A stretch of DNA of 64,000 nt from Hoeflea_A sp040932035 (GCF_040932035.1 NZ_JBFRBB010000001.1:1054001-1118000); one strand, 5' to 3'; shown: positions 49,819 to 59,138, counted from the stretch's first letter. Notes: generated by a model from the sequence alone, not told the origin. A program made the numbers and translations.

Positions 49819-51758
49819 TCGCCCACCAGTTGGCGGTAAATTTCAGGCAAGGCCGTGGTCAGCCTGTCGGGGTTGGATATCACCGCGTAGCCACCACGCC
49901 CGAAAATGCGGGGAAACCAGGATTTAGCCTTGGCATCGATTGTGACACCGAAAACCGCTTGTCCGGCCCGCCGGGCCTCGCGGATCGCCATTCGGCTGTC
50001 CTCGATGCCATGGCGCCCTTCATAGTGGTCAAGATCGTTGGGTTTGCCGTCGGTTATGACAAGAAGCAGCCGCCGCTGGTGTGGCTGCAAAGCCAGATCG
50101 GCTGAGACGTGCCGAACCGCTGCACCGAGGCGCGTGTAAAATCCGGGCTTGAGCCCGGCGATACGTGCCTCGACTTCCGCATCCATCCGTTCGGAGAAAT
50201 CCTTGCAGCGGCGGAGATAGACACGGTCCCGGCGCAGTGACGAGAAAGCATTAATGGCAAAGTCGTCGCCGCAGGCGGAAAGACCCCAGGCGAGGGCGGT
50301 CAGCGCCTCGCGCTCGATGTCGATAACGGCACGTCCCGTCACTGCGCTTTCGGTGGAGCGGGACGTATCGAGCAGGATTGAAACGGCCAGATCACGCGCC
50401 AGCGGACGTACATCGCGCCAGATACGCTGCGTGCCGCGGCCGTTTGCCTTCAGGTCAACCTGCGAGCGAACGGCGGCTTCGAGATCCAGATCGTCTCCAT
50501 CCGGCTGGCCGGGAAGGGAGATGCGCCGCGGCTGGAGTGCCTCGAATTGGCGCCTGACCGCACGAATCCGGCGATGGGCGTGGTCGTCGGTATTGAACGG
50601 CGCGGATTCGTCTGTCGTTTCCGCTTCACTGGCCAGCACCCGGCAATGTTCGGGAAGATAGTTGCCTGAGCGCGCATCCCATTCGGGATAGACATGCGCG
50701 CCCGAAAGCCGTTCCCGATCGACATCCTCGGGAGCAAGATCGAGGTGCAGTTTCAGCCGCGTCGCCGGCGCTTTCGATATTTGCCCAAGCACGATTTCGT
50801 CGTGATCTTCGGCCGCCTTTTTGGCATTGTCAGGGTCGTCGTCATCAACCCTTCGGTTGATATTGAGAAATTCGGTCCAGGACAAAATTGCCTCGAACCG
50901 GTGAAGGTTCAGGCTGTCGCCGCGCTCTGCCTGGTCGGTCTTTCTGCGCCTGGCGCGGTGTGCACCTTCCTTGCTCTCCTGCGGTGCTCCGTCGGTGTCG
51001 GGCGTTTCCACCTCCGTTGCGGCGGAGCGGGCGAGTTGACGCAGGTCCGGCCACAGCGGAACCGGAAGAAAAGGTCTGTAGCCCTTTGGCGCAACAAATG
51101 CGCCCAGCTCTGCGTCAGCGTTCTTGACGCATGCGATCATCTCGCATGCCAGCCGATCTTTCGGAGATTCACCACCCAGCAGTGCATGAATGGTCTGCTC
51201 TACGGCCTTTTCCACGGCCGGCAGGCTTCGTTCGCGGCGGATGTCCCGGCTGCTTTGTGCCAGCATATCAAAAAGGCTGCGCAGGCCGGGGCAATCGGCA
51301 AGCGTGTTTTGCGTCATGCGCCATGCGGCCGACAGCGCTCGCAGATCGGCACGTAGCGGATCTTCTTCGATGATTGGCTCCACCGCATGGGCGGCTGTTG
51401 CCGTCAGCCAGAAAAACAGCGAGGCATTGGCCTCCCTTTGCGGAAACTCGGCAATGCGTGACGGCAGACGCAGGCATTCGCCATCGAAACTTGATCTGGC
51501 AATGCGTTCGTCGGGTGTCGCCACGCGCCGCCGCCAGGACAATCGATGCCTGCTGATTTCAGGCGTAACGGATTTGATTTCCACGGCGCGCCCGCCGCCG
51601 AGCCCGCGGAAAAAGACTGCCAGCCGCCCGTCGACCTCATCGAAGCCGACCGCGGCCCCTTCATGCACCTCAGGTGCATCCAGACGGCTGGCAAAGCTGT
51701 GCCATAATTTCCCGACAGTTTCTTCGGGTTCCCACAGCTCATATTCGATCCCGGTCAC
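49815..51758 (-). CDS. norD: NorD, VWA-domain nitric oxide reductase activation protein
   Basis: 647 residues, long and charged. The C-terminal ~200 residues form a von Willebrand A domain with the MIDAS motif SILLDTSRSTES and LLLVITDGKPND. Together with the NorQ AAA+ protein it activates NO reductase, probably by inserting non-heme iron into NorB. Cytoplasmic. It lies 9 bases after norQ. Confidence 0.9.
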   Translation of the reverse strand: MTGIEYELWEPEETVGKLWHSFASRLDAPEVHEGAAVGFDEVDGRLAVFFRGLGGGRAVEIKSVTPEISRHRLSWRRRVATPDERIARSSFDGECLRLPSRIAEFPQREANASLFFWLTATAAHAVEPIIEEDPLRADLRALSAAWRMTQNTLADCPGLRSLFDMLAQSSRDIRRERSLPAVEKAVEQTIHALLGGESPKDRLACEMIACVKNADAELGAFVAPKGYRPFLPVPLWPDLRQLARSAATEVETPDTDGAPQESKEGAHRARRRKTDQAERGDSLNLHRFEAILSWTEFLNINRRVDDDDPDNAKKAAEDHDEIVLGQISKAPATRLKLHLDLAPEDVDRERLSGAHVYPEWDARSGNYLPEHCRVLASEAETTDESAPFNTDDHAHRRIRAVRRQFEALQPRRISLPGQPDGDDLDLEAAVRSQVDLKANGRGTQRIWRDVRPLARDLAVSILLDTSRSTESAVTGRAVIDIEREALTALAWGLSACGDDFAINAFSSLRRDRVYLRRCKDFSERMDAEVEARIAGLKPGFYTRLGAAVRHVSADLALQPHQRRLLLVITDGKPNDLDHYEGRHGIEDSRMAIREARRAGQAVFGVTIDAKAKSWFPRIFGRGGYAVISNPDRLTTALPEIYRQLVGE

Positions 51759-51767
51759 CGCCGTACC

Positions 51768-52571
51768 TCACCCGATAACAGCGGTTACGAGATCAAGGAG
51801 CCCGCGTTTCACATCCTCATCGTCAGTTAGCGGCTCAATCATTGCGGCCAGAATAGCCCGCTCAACGGGCATGCCCTGGCAAATCAGGGTTGCGCAGTAA
51901 ACCAGCAGGCGCGTAGAGACGCCTTCTTCCAGATCCTGTCCCCGCAAGCCGCGCAGCTTGCCGGCAAGGCGCACCAGTGGCGCAACGCGCTCGGCAGGCA
52001 GGCCGCTTTCGGCGGCGACAACTTGCGTTTCCTGCTCGGCGTTCGGAAAATCGAACTCGATGGACAAAAAGCGCTGCCGCGTCGACGGCTTCAGCGTCTT
52101 CATGATGTTCTGGTAGCCGGGGTTGTAAGAGGCAACCAGCATGAAGCCGGGGGCTGCCTCGAGTTCTTCGCCAGTGCGATCGATCGGCAGGATACGGCGG
52201 TCGTCCGTCAGCGGATGCAGAACGACAGTCACGTCCTTGCGCGCTTCCACCACCTCGTCCAGATAGCAGATGGCGCCGGCACGAACTGCCCGGGTGAGGG
52301 GCCCGTCGACCCAAACCGTCTCGCCGCCTTTCAGGAGATAACGCCCGATCAGATCGGCCGCCGACAGATCGTCATGGCAGGCGACGGTATAGAGCGGGCG
52401 GTTGAGCCGCGAAGCCATGTGGGCAACGAAGCGGGTCTTGCCGCAGCCGGTCGGGCCCTTCAGGAGAAGCGGCAGGCCATTGGCATGTGCGGCGGTAAAG
52501 ACATCGCATTCGTCGCCCTGCGGCAGGTAGAAGGGGGCCTGAGCCCCCTCCAGCGCACGTGAACCTTCCAT
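51768..52571 (-). CDS. norQ: NorQ, MoxR-type AAA+ ATPase
   Basis: 267 residues from the ATG at 52571, chosen because GGAG lies 8 bases upstream; ATG 52577 and GTG 52580, overlapping the norB stop, are alternatives. Walker A LLKGPTGCGKTRF and Walker B AICYLDEVVEAR are clear, followed by sensor-like MLVASYNPGYQ. It is the chaperone partner of NorD in NO reductase activation. Confidence 0.92.
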   Translation of the reverse strand: MEGSRALEGAQAPFYLPQGDECDVFTAAHANGLPLLLKGPTGCGKTRFVAHMASRLNRPLYTVACHDDLSAADLIGRYLLKGGETVWVDGPLTRAVRAGAICYLDEVVEARKDVTVVLHPLTDDRRILPIDRTGEELEAAPGFMLVASYNPGYQNIMKTLKPSTRQRFLSIEFDFPNAEQETQVVAAESGLPAERVAPLVRLAGKLRGLRGQDLEEGVSTRLLVYCATLICQGMPVERAILAAMIEPLTDDEDVKRGLLDLVTAVIG

Positions 52572-52576
52572 GGTCA

Positions 52577-53947
52577 TCACTCCGCCGGCATCCGGTGAGC
52601 GGGACCAGGTTCGATGATTTCCTTACGCGGCACGAGCACCGCATAGATGAAGAGCACCGCTCCAAGAACCACAGCGACACCGGCCCCAAAACGCATCAGG
52701 TAGAAGATGTGGAGCTGTTCCTGAACGCTCATGAAGTCCTCTCCCATGACCCGCTGCAGGTGGGTCTGAACCGTGCCCGCAAAGGTCAGGACGAAGGTCA
52801 TGAAGGTCATGCCGCCGGCCATCAGCCAGAAGGACGCCATATTCAGCACCTGGTTATAGGGGTCGCGGTTCTTCAGGATCGGGAAGGCGTAGGTGAAGAT
52901 CGCCAGATTCAGCGAGACATAGGCCCCGAAGAAGGCGAGGTGCCCGTGCGCTGCCGTGATCTGCGTGCCGTGGGTGTAGTAGTTCACACCGTGCAGCGTG
53001 TGCAGAAAGCCCCAGACGCCCGCTCCGAAGAAGGCCAGTACCGCGCAGCCGAGAGACCACAGGAGCGCCGCCTTGTTGGGATGATCGCGATGGCCTTTCC
53101 AGACCATGACGAAGGCAAAGGCCATCATCGCGAAGAACGGAATGACTTCCAGCGATGAGAAGACGGATCCGATCCACTGCCAGTAGCCCGGCGTTCCGAT
53201 CCAGTAGTAGTGGTGACCGGTTCCAAGGATGCCGCTGAACAATGCGGTTGCGACGATGACATAAAGCCATTTTTCAACGATTTCGCGGTCGACACCGGTC
53301 AGTTTCAGCATCAGGAACGCCAGGATCGATGCCATGATTAGTTCCCATACGCCCTCGACCCACAGGTGAATCACATACCACCAGTATTGCTTGTCGAGGC
53401 TGAGATTTTCCGGGTTGTAGAAGGCAAAGAGGAAGAGCAGCGCCAGACCCCACAGACCGATCAGCAGAACGTTGGTGATGGCCGTTTTCTTGCCCATCAG
53501 CACCGTCATCGTGATGTTGTAGAGGAATATCAGAGCGGCAACCACGATGCCGACCTTGACCCAGAGCGGCTGTTCGAGGAATTCGCGGCCTTCCTTGCCG
53601 AGAAGAATATTGCCTTCAAACAGGTTGAAGACATAGGTGACCACAACGCCAAGCGTTCCGAGCACCAGTATGGCAAGCTGCAGATAGGCCAGCATCGGCG
53701 AATGGATTTCCCGCTCCGATTCTTCCGGGATGAGGAAATAGGCCGCTCCCATGAAGCCGAGGATGAGCCACACCACCAGACTGTTGGTGTGCAGCATGCG
53801 GATGATGTTGAAGGGCAGCAATTCGCTGAGCGTGTTCGGCGCAACGTAAATCCACCCTGCGAGCAGTCCGCCCAGCACCTGTATGGCGAAGAGCCCCATG
53901 GCGACCAGGAAGTAGACCTGCGCGATCTTCTGTGTTTGGTATTTCAT
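52577..53947 (-). CDS. norB: Nitric oxide reductase large subunit NorB
   Basis: 456 residues with about 12 membrane helices. Heme and non-heme iron ligands are visible: MLHTNSLVVWLILG (low-spin heme His), VIHLWVEGVWELIM (His and the extra Glu of NO reductases), TGHHYYWIG (two His) and HGHLAFFGAYVSL (helix X His pair). The lack of the cross-linked Tyr and the presence of Glu mark a cNOR. It reduces 2 NO to N2O using electrons from NorC, in the inner membrane. Confidence 0.96.
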   Translation of the reverse strand: MKYQTQKIAQVYFLVAMGLFAIQVLGGLLAGWIYVAPNTLSELLPFNIIRMLHTNSLVVWLILGFMGAAYFLIPEESEREIHSPMLAYLQLAILVLGTLGVVVTYVFNLFEGNILLGKEGREFLEQPLWVKVGIVVAALIFLYNITMTVLMGKKTAITNVLLIGLWGLALLFLFAFYNPENLSLDKQYWWYVIHLWVEGVWELIMASILAFLMLKLTGVDREIVEKWLYVIVATALFSGILGTGHHYYWIGTPGYWQWIGSVFSSLEVIPFFAMMAFAFVMVWKGHRDHPNKAALLWSLGCAVLAFFGAGVWGFLHTLHGVNYYTHGTQITAAHGHLAFFGAYVSLNLAIFTYAFPILKNRDPYNQVLNMASFWLMAGGMTFMTFVLTFAGTVQTHLQRVMGEDFMSVQEQLHIFYLMRFGAGVAVVLGAVLFIYAVLVPRKEIIEPGPAHRMPAE

Positions 53948-53959
53948 TGCCTTGTCTCC

Positions 53960-54412
53960 TCAGCCCGCGTCGTTGGGTGGCCATTCCTGGGTTCGGATAC
54001 TGTTGGTCCACAACAGGAAATCGGTGAGATCGCGGACCTCTTCGTCCGTCAGGTTGAACTGCGGCATCTGCCGCCGTCCTGCCACCTGCGTCGGCTGGGC
54101 GTCCATCCAGGTCTTCATTACGTCAAATGCGGCGTCCGGGTCGTCCGCAACGCCCCAGCGGGTCATCACATTGCCGACTTCGGGCGCGAAATAGGCGCCT
54201 TCACCCAAAATGGTGTGACAGTTGACACAGGCGTGCCGTTCCCAAAGGCGTTTTCCGCGGGCGACGCTTTCGGTCAGTGTTGCCTTATTCGTCGATGTTT
54301 CTTTGATGTAATAGTGACTGTGGATCGACAAGCCGATGAAGATGACGATAAAAAACAATGACCCGCCGTAAAATATGTTCCGGGCCATGGATTTGGTCAT
54401 GATTTCGCGCAT
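53960..54412 (-). CDS. norC: Nitric oxide reductase cytochrome c subunit NorC
   Basis: 150 residues from the ATG at 54412, which has GAGGGA 8 bases upstream and matches the family length. One N-terminal membrane anchor (IFYGGSLFFIVIFIGLSI). The heme c motif is CVNCH in RHACVNCHTILGEGAYFAPE, with a Met ligand in RRQMPQFN. It delivers electrons to NorB. First gene of norCBQDEF; a 14-base Nnr-type box lies 65 bases upstream. Confidence 0.95.
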   Translation of the reverse strand: MREIMTKSMARNIFYGGSLFFIVIFIGLSIHSHYYIKETSTNKATLTESVARGKRLWERHACVNCHTILGEGAYFAPEVGNVMTRWGVADDPDAAFDVMKTWMDAQPTQVAGRRQMPQFNLTDEEVRDLTDFLLWTNSIRTQEWPPNDAG

Positions 54413-54476
54413 AGCGCATTCCCTCCTCGGAGTGTTTCCGGTGGCGGGAAAATGACTGGTGCGGACGAGTCGGGCC

Positions 54477-54490
54477 TTAACGAAAGTCAA
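54477..54490 (-). promoter_or_regulatory. Nnr/Dnr box upstream of norC
   Basis: On the reverse strand TTGAC-TTTC-GTTAA matches the Fnr-family dyad and differs only slightly from a perfect palindrome. It lies 65-78 bases before the norC ATG, suitable for a class II activation site. The Crp/Fnr regulator at 47698 is the likely binder. Confidence 0.65.
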
Positions 54491-54639
54491 GATGCGCGGA
54501 TTGTTCGCATGCAGGGTGTTAAGAGCTGGCAAATATCAGACATGGGTCGTGCTTCGGCCCAATTGATTTACGGAATCCGAATACAAGCAGTCTTCCAAAG
54601 ACAATGAAATTCCCGATTGAGGACATTGCTGCCGTTGAA

Positions 54640-55350
54640 TTAGTCATGTATCTCGACTTTTTTTGCAGGCTTAGTGAGGGTTGGGCTGGTGACGATCTGG
54701 TAGAGCCATCCGGAAATTTCATAGATTGCCGAAGGTTCTTTTGCTCCGATTTCGTGTCTGTCCAGCTCGCTAACGACTACTGAAGTAACTGCGCCCACAA
54801 TCGCTGATCTTACGTCTTCAAGCTCTTCGGCTATCGAGTCGAGCTTTCCTTGAGCTTGTTCAATCTCTGCCTCGGCACCTCCGTTTTGAAATCGGTCCTT
54901 GAAGAATTCAAGCGCTGTGGTCTCTTCTGTCCACGCAGCTTCCAAGCTGTGGAGTTGTCCAATTTTCGAGCTGATATCCGATGGCGTATCGCGGTAGAAA
55001 ACTCTAACAAGATCAAGTACATCATCAGCATTCTCAACACCCATCTCGAAGGGAAACACCTGCCGATACTTTGCAAATACAACTTCGCTCTTTGGACGTT
55101 CAAGCACTCCGTCTAACTTGTGCATGATACCTTCGATTGCGTCGAGTTGTGCACGATTCGCCCTAGTGATTTGCGAAATTGCGTCGCCCATTCGACCTTG
55201 CTTGCGAAAAGCTAAAGCGGACGCAATGAGGGCACCAAGACTGTCGCGGGTGGTAACGGCAACGAGTTCACTTTCGAACTGGGCCAATTCTATGGCTGGC
55301 AAGTCTCCGTCACCAATCACCCGGCGAATTGTTTCGATGAGTGGCGACAT
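54640..55350 (-). CDS. Hypothetical helical protein between nor and nos
   Basis: 236 residues from the ATG at 55350 behind GAGGAG. No signal peptide or membrane segment. It is largely helical, with a probable coiled coil around AEAEIEQAQGKLDSIAEELEDV (residues ~160-185) and a conserved-looking VFPFEMGVENADDVLDLVRVF. The gene is less GC-rich than the flanking denitrification genes. I do not recognise a family. It interrupts the nor-nos linkage and could be an insertion or a stand-alone gene. The downstream 227 bases hold the norC promoter and no gene. Confidence 0.6.
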   Translation of the reverse strand: MSPLIETIRRVIGDGDLPAIELAQFESELVAVTTRDSLGALIASALAFRKQGRMGDAISQITRANRAQLDAIEGIMHKLDGVLERPKSEVVFAKYRQVFPFEMGVENADDVLDLVRVFYRDTPSDISSKIGQLHSLEAAWTEETTALEFFKDRFQNGGAEAEIEQAQGKLDSIAEELEDVRSAIVGAVTSVVVSELDRHEIGAKEPSAIYEISGWLYQIVTSPTLTKPAKKVEIHD

Positions 55351-55468
55351 TTGTTTCTCCTCATAGATGGTCTCGCACGATCGCCAAACAGCCGCAATGG
55401 GCTCAAAGCGGTCGCGCCACCCATTCGGATTGACCGGTCAACAGCCGGATCATCGCAGACAATAAAAA

Positions 55469-55497
55469 CCCGCCGCCACGGCTTGCGCGACGGCGGG
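55469..55497 (-). terminator. Rho-independent terminator of the nos operon
   Basis: On the reverse strand CCCGCCG (55497-55491) pairs with CGGCGGG (55475-55469), followed by a TTTTTATT run at 55468-55461. It lies 15 bases after the cytochrome c stop, marking that gene as the end of the nos transcript. Confidence 0.8.
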
Positions 55498-55511
55498 CGA
55501 AAGGTAAAGAC

Positions 55512-55907
55512 TTATTCCGTGGCAGGCTCGAAGGTCTGCAGATAGGCGATGACGTTCTGCCGGTCCTTTTCCTTTTTGAGACCCGCAAAGCTCATCTTGT
55601 TGCCGGGAAGGTATTTTTTCGGTTTGGTCAGATAGGCGTCGATTTCCTCGACTGTCCACACGAAACCCTCGTCCTTCTTTTCCAGGAAGATCTTTGAATA
55701 CTTAAAATCCTCGACGGATCCGATGGTGTTGTCCACGATGCCGTTAAGATGCGGTCCGACCTTGTTTTTCGCGCCGTCGCCCACGGCGTGGCAGGCCTTG
55801 CATTTCTTGAAGACCTTTTCGCCCTTGGCGACGTCGCCGTCGGCGAATGCAGGTCCTGCAAGGCCGGCGATAAGGGCGGATAATAAAGCGGTTTTAACGA
55901 TCGACAT
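55512..55907 (-). CDS. Periplasmic class I cytochrome c (c2/c550-like)
   Basis: 131 residues. Signal peptide TALLSALIAGLAGPAFA-D. The mature protein has the heme motif CKACH in KKCKACHAVGDGAKNKVGPHLNG and an axial Met in LPGNKMSFAGLKK. A good GAAGGAG site precedes the ATG. It lies 24 bases after nosX on the same strand, with a terminator behind it, so it is probably the last gene of the nos operon. It is a plausible electron donor to NosZ or NorC (inference). Confidence 0.88.
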   Translation of the reverse strand: MSIVKTALLSALIAGLAGPAFADGDVAKGEKVFKKCKACHAVGDGAKNKVGPHLNGIVDNTIGSVEDFKYSKIFLEKKDEGFVWTVEEIDAYLTKPKKYLPGNKMSFAGLKKEKDRQNVIAYLQTFEPATE

Positions 55908-55931
55908 AATAACTCCTTCGCAAATCTTCGA

Positions 55932-56867
55932 TCAGACGAGAATTTCCAGTGAAACGTCGGTATTTGCGGCAACAACGGCATCGATTTCGATGCGCGGCAT
56001 CAGGCAGAAAGCTGTTGAGAGACCGTCCGCAAGGGCTGCCCGTTCGGCCGATACGGAAACGAGTTTCCAATGCCCTCCCGGCTTGCCGGTGAGGGGATCG
56101 AGGATATGGCCGATGGACCCGGATGGATCGAGCACGGTGCCGAGCGGGGCAGATGTTGCCAGTGCCCGGTTCTCGAGCGGGATTTGCCGCACGATGGTGC
56201 CGTCAGGCGCCGAAATGCCGGCACGCCAGGACTCACCGGCCGGACCCCGGCCCAAGGCCACGACTTCACCCATGTCGATGGCGATGTCGGTGAGGCCCCG
56301 TTGCCGCAGGAGGGCTGCAACCTTGTCGGTGATGTAGCCCTGCGCGATACCGTTCAGCGTCAGCGCCATGTCGTCCCTGGCAAAGGAAACCGAGCCGCCG
56401 TGTCTGATCAGGTGCTCCCATCCACACCGCTTTCGTGTTGCCTCGATTTCTGACGCCGAAGGTACGCTGCCGTTTGAAGTGGCGCGTGCATAAAGCTGCC
56501 AGAGCGCCTGGATCGTCGGATCGAATGCACCGCCGGTCATGGTGTGAAGCGCGTCGCTGAGGCTGAGCAACTCGGCCAGTTCCGCAGGCGCGGATTCCAG
56601 CGCGCCGGACCTGTTGAGGCGGGCAAGGGCCGAATTTTTCCGGTAGAGGCTGAAGATGTCCTCAAGCCTTGAGATCTCGGCCTCGACGGCAGCAAATATG
56701 CCGCTGGCCTCACCTTGATCAATGCCTTTCAGGGTCATCGATGCGGCTGCTCCGAGCGCAACGCCACGCCATTTGGCCACCGGCGCGGCTGCGAGCGCCG
56801 GGCCGGGCAGGGCGGCGGCAGCCGCTGTCAGCGTCAGGAAACGGCGACGGGTCAGATTGAGCGTCAT
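55932..56867 (-). CDS. nosX: NosX, ApbE-family FAD:protein FMN transferase
   Basis: 311 residues with a twin-arginine-like leader (LTRRRFLTLTAAAAALPGPALA). The ApbE domain shows VEAEISRLEDIFSLYRKNSALARLN and DMALTLNGIAQGYITDKVAALL, plus ISAPDG and GHILDPLTG. It attaches FMN covalently to the periplasmic domain of NosR. The start overlaps the nosL stop by four bases. Confidence 0.93.
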   Translation of the reverse strand: MTLNLTRRRFLTLTAAAAALPGPALAAAPVAKWRGVALGAAASMTLKGIDQGEASGIFAAVEAEISRLEDIFSLYRKNSALARLNRSGALESAPAELAELLSLSDALHTMTGGAFDPTIQALWQLYARATSNGSVPSASEIEATRKRCGWEHLIRHGGSVSFARDDMALTLNGIAQGYITDKVAALLRQRGLTDIAIDMGEVVALGRGPAGESWRAGISAPDGTIVRQIPLENRALATSAPLGTVLDPSGSIGHILDPLTGKPGGHWKLVSVSAERAALADGLSTAFCLMPRIEIDAVVAANTDVSLEILV

Positions 56868-57391
56868 TGTGTTTTCTCCCCGGGCAATTCGAATTCCACG
56901 GCGCTCAGGACCGTTTCGTCGGGTATCCCGTCGAGCGTCGTCACCCGGCCGCCCCGACCCGCCATGAACTTGTTAGCATCGGCCTCGTTTTCGAAGGGAA
57001 CGACTTCCGGCGCGCCCATGCCGCCTTTGGCGTCGGATTCGATGACAAAGCTCGCCTTGCCGGCATCGATCCAGTTGGTTGTGCCGGGCTCATCCCAACT
57101 CTTTGCGGCCGACATGTTGCTGACATAAACGGCGGCAACGGGGGCCTCGCGCTCGGGGCTGCGCAGATAGGCAACCGCATCGCGGACCTGCGCGAAGAAC
57201 AGCGGATTTTGCATGCCTTCCAGGTGAATCTGCGCCTTCGGGCCGCCATGCTCGGACACCCACATCTGGCAGTAGTGGCTGAGGGCGCTTTCCGTCAGCG
57301 GCACGGGGTCCGGAATTTGCGCTTTTTCTTCGCTGCACGCGGCAAGGGCGAGCGGCGCGATGAAGGCGAGTGCGATCAGGTCGATTCTCAT
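56864..57391 (-). CDS. nosL: NosL copper-binding lipoprotein
   Basis: 175 residues from the ATG at 57391, overlapping the nosY stop (ATGA). The signal sequence ends in the lipobox LALAAC-S. The mature part has HYCQMWVSEHGGPKAQIHLEGM with the Cys-x-Met copper site, then FVIESDAKGGMGAPEVVPF. It delivers copper to apo-NosZ at the outer face of the periplasmic membrane. Confidence 0.93.
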   Translation of the reverse strand: MRIDLIALAFIAPLALAACSEEKAQIPDPVPLTESALSHYCQMWVSEHGGPKAQIHLEGMQNPLFFAQVRDAVAYLRSPEREAPVAAVYVSNMSAAKSWDEPGTTNWIDAGKASFVIESDAKGGMGAPEVVPFENEADANKFMAGRGGRVTTLDGIPDETVLSAVEFELPGEKTQ

Positions 57392-58212
57392 GGTTGAACC
57401 CTTCCGAAAGCGCGGCGCGCCAGAATGAAGGCCAGCACCGGCCACAAAATCAGCGATGCCGGGGCGGCCCAGGCGGGCAGGGCGCCTGCGGCGCCAGTCA
57501 TGCCGTTGGCGAGCGCAACATTTTCCGATGCCGCGACATTCCACAGGCGGAAGGCGTCGGCCGGATTGAAGGCAAGCATCCACGGAAACACCGTCCGCGT
57601 GAAGAAACCGCCATCGTCGAATACGACCGCGCCGAGCATGCCGAGATCGTAGAGCACCACGAATACCAGCCAGAGGCCGGCAGCAAATCCCGCAGCGGCG
57701 GTCGAGCTGTTCGCGAAGGCGGACAGGGCGTATCCAAGCGCCAGAAAGACCGCACCGAGTAGGATGGAGGTGGCAATCAGCCGCAACAGAGCAACGATGC
57801 TCTCGGCACCAGCTCCGCCGGTCACTGCGGCGGCAAGACCGGCAGCACCGAAGCCGATGACCATTGCCAGCGCAATGGTGCCGATATGGGCGAGGAATTT
57901 GCCGAGGAGGATTTCGCCACGCGAAACCGGATAGGTCAGGAGCAGGGCAAGGCCGCCGCGCTCATTCTCTCCGGCAATGGCGTCGAAGGACATCATCAGT
58001 GCCAGCAGCGGGGCGAGATAGACCGACAGTGTCGTCATCGAGGCAACGGATACGGTCAGGAGGTCGACGCCGAGCGCACCGGTGGGGGCAGCGCCGGCAA
58101 AGGTGAGGGCCAGCGCAAACAGCGTCATGATGAGGCTGGCCATCACGACCCACAGATTGCGCCGGGCGATATGGAGTTCGGCCGCTGCAACGGCCATGAC
58201 GCGCGAAATCAT
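57388..58212 (-). CDS. nosY: NosY ABC permease
   Basis: 274 residues with six hydrophobic segments (LWVVMASLIMTLFALALTF, ATSILLGAVFLALGYAL and others). Between segments two and three is MMSFDAIAGENERGGLALLLTYPVSR, the usual NosY cytoplasmic loop. It forms the membrane part of the NosDFY complex required for CuZ maturation. Confidence 0.92.
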   Translation of the reverse strand: MISRVMAVAAAELHIARRNLWVVMASLIMTLFALALTFAGAAPTGALGVDLLTVSVASMTTLSVYLAPLLALMMSFDAIAGENERGGLALLLTYPVSRGEILLGKFLAHIGTIALAMVIGFGAAGLAAAVTGGAGAESIVALLRLIATSILLGAVFLALGYALSAFANSSTAAAGFAAGLWLVFVVLYDLGMLGAVVFDDGGFFTRTVFPWMLAFNPADAFRLWNVAASENVALANGMTGAAGALPAWAAPASLILWPVLAFILARRAFGRVQP

Positions 58213-59138
58213 TTGCGGTCCTCCCCTGAATAGTGGCGGTAGAGATCTTCAAGGCTGGGCGGGTCCATCTCGACATCGATGACGAGGTCTCCAAGGGCCG
58301 CTATGCGCGCCAGCCTTTCCATCTTGTTTTCCGGCTGGCAAAGCAGCTCGACAGACGCGCCGTTGATGCGTTCGCCGCCGAGGCGCTCATGGATTTCGGT
58401 GGCATCGTTGTTTTGCGCCGTCAGCCGCAGCCTGATCGGCAGCTCTGCGCGCGAGCTCAGCCGGGTGAGCGTGTCGTTGGCAACAAGCCGGCCCTTGCGC
58501 ATGATGGCGATGCGATCGGTGCGCGCCTCGACCTCCGTCAGCGCATGCGAAGCGATCAGCACCGCTGTTCCGTGCGAGGCCATTTCGTCGATGATGGCGT
58601 AGAGATCGTGGCGCGAAATCGGATCGAGACCGCTGGTCGGCTCGTCGAGCAGCGCGATGCGGGGCTTGCCCAAAAGAACCTGTGCAAGACCAAGGCGTTG
58701 GCGCATGCCCTTCGACCAGGTTCCGATGCGCCGGTCGGCGGCCTCTGCGAGGCCGACACGCTCGAGAAGCGGCCCTGTGATCTTGGGCGATTCTCCGGCA
58801 AGGCGGGCAAACATGGTCAACTGTTCGCGTCCGGTAAGCGCCCTGTGAAAGGCGACCGCTTCCGGCAGATAGGCTGAAGCCCTGCGCGCTTCCTGGGTGC
58901 CTGGAATGGCGCCAGCGACGCGGATTTCGCCTTCGCTGGGTTTCCAAAGGCCGAGGATGAGCTTCATCAGCGTCGTCTTGCCGGCGCCGTTGTGCCCGAG
59001 CAGGGCAACCCGTTCGCCCGGCTGCAATGTCAGATCGACATTGTGCAGTGTTTCGGTCTGGCCGTGGCGTTTTATCAGCCCCTTGATAACCAGGACATTG
59101 TCGCTGTCGGTCGGCGATGTGTTCGGGTGGGTATTCAT
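58209..59138 (-). CDS. nosF: NosF ABC ATPase
   Basis: 309 residues from the ATG at 59138, which overlaps the nosD stop. Walker A LLGHNGAGKTTLMK, signature WSKGMRQRLGLAQVL, Walker B IALLDEPTSGLDP, switch His in LIASHALTEVE. A C-terminal accessory region of ~90 residues follows. It powers NosDFY in copper-site assembly of N2O reductase. Confidence 0.94.
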   Translation of the reverse strand: MNTHPNTSPTDSDNVLVIKGLIKRHGQTETLHNVDLTLQPGERVALLGHNGAGKTTLMKLILGLWKPSEGEIRVAGAIPGTQEARRASAYLPEAVAFHRALTGREQLTMFARLAGESPKITGPLLERVGLAEAADRRIGTWSKGMRQRLGLAQVLLGKPRIALLDEPTSGLDPISRHDLYAIIDEMASHGTAVLIASHALTEVEARTDRIAIMRKGRLVANDTLTRLSSRAELPIRLRLTAQNNDATEIHERLGGERINGASVELLCQPENKMERLARIAALGDLVIDVEMDPPSLEDLYRHYSGEDRK

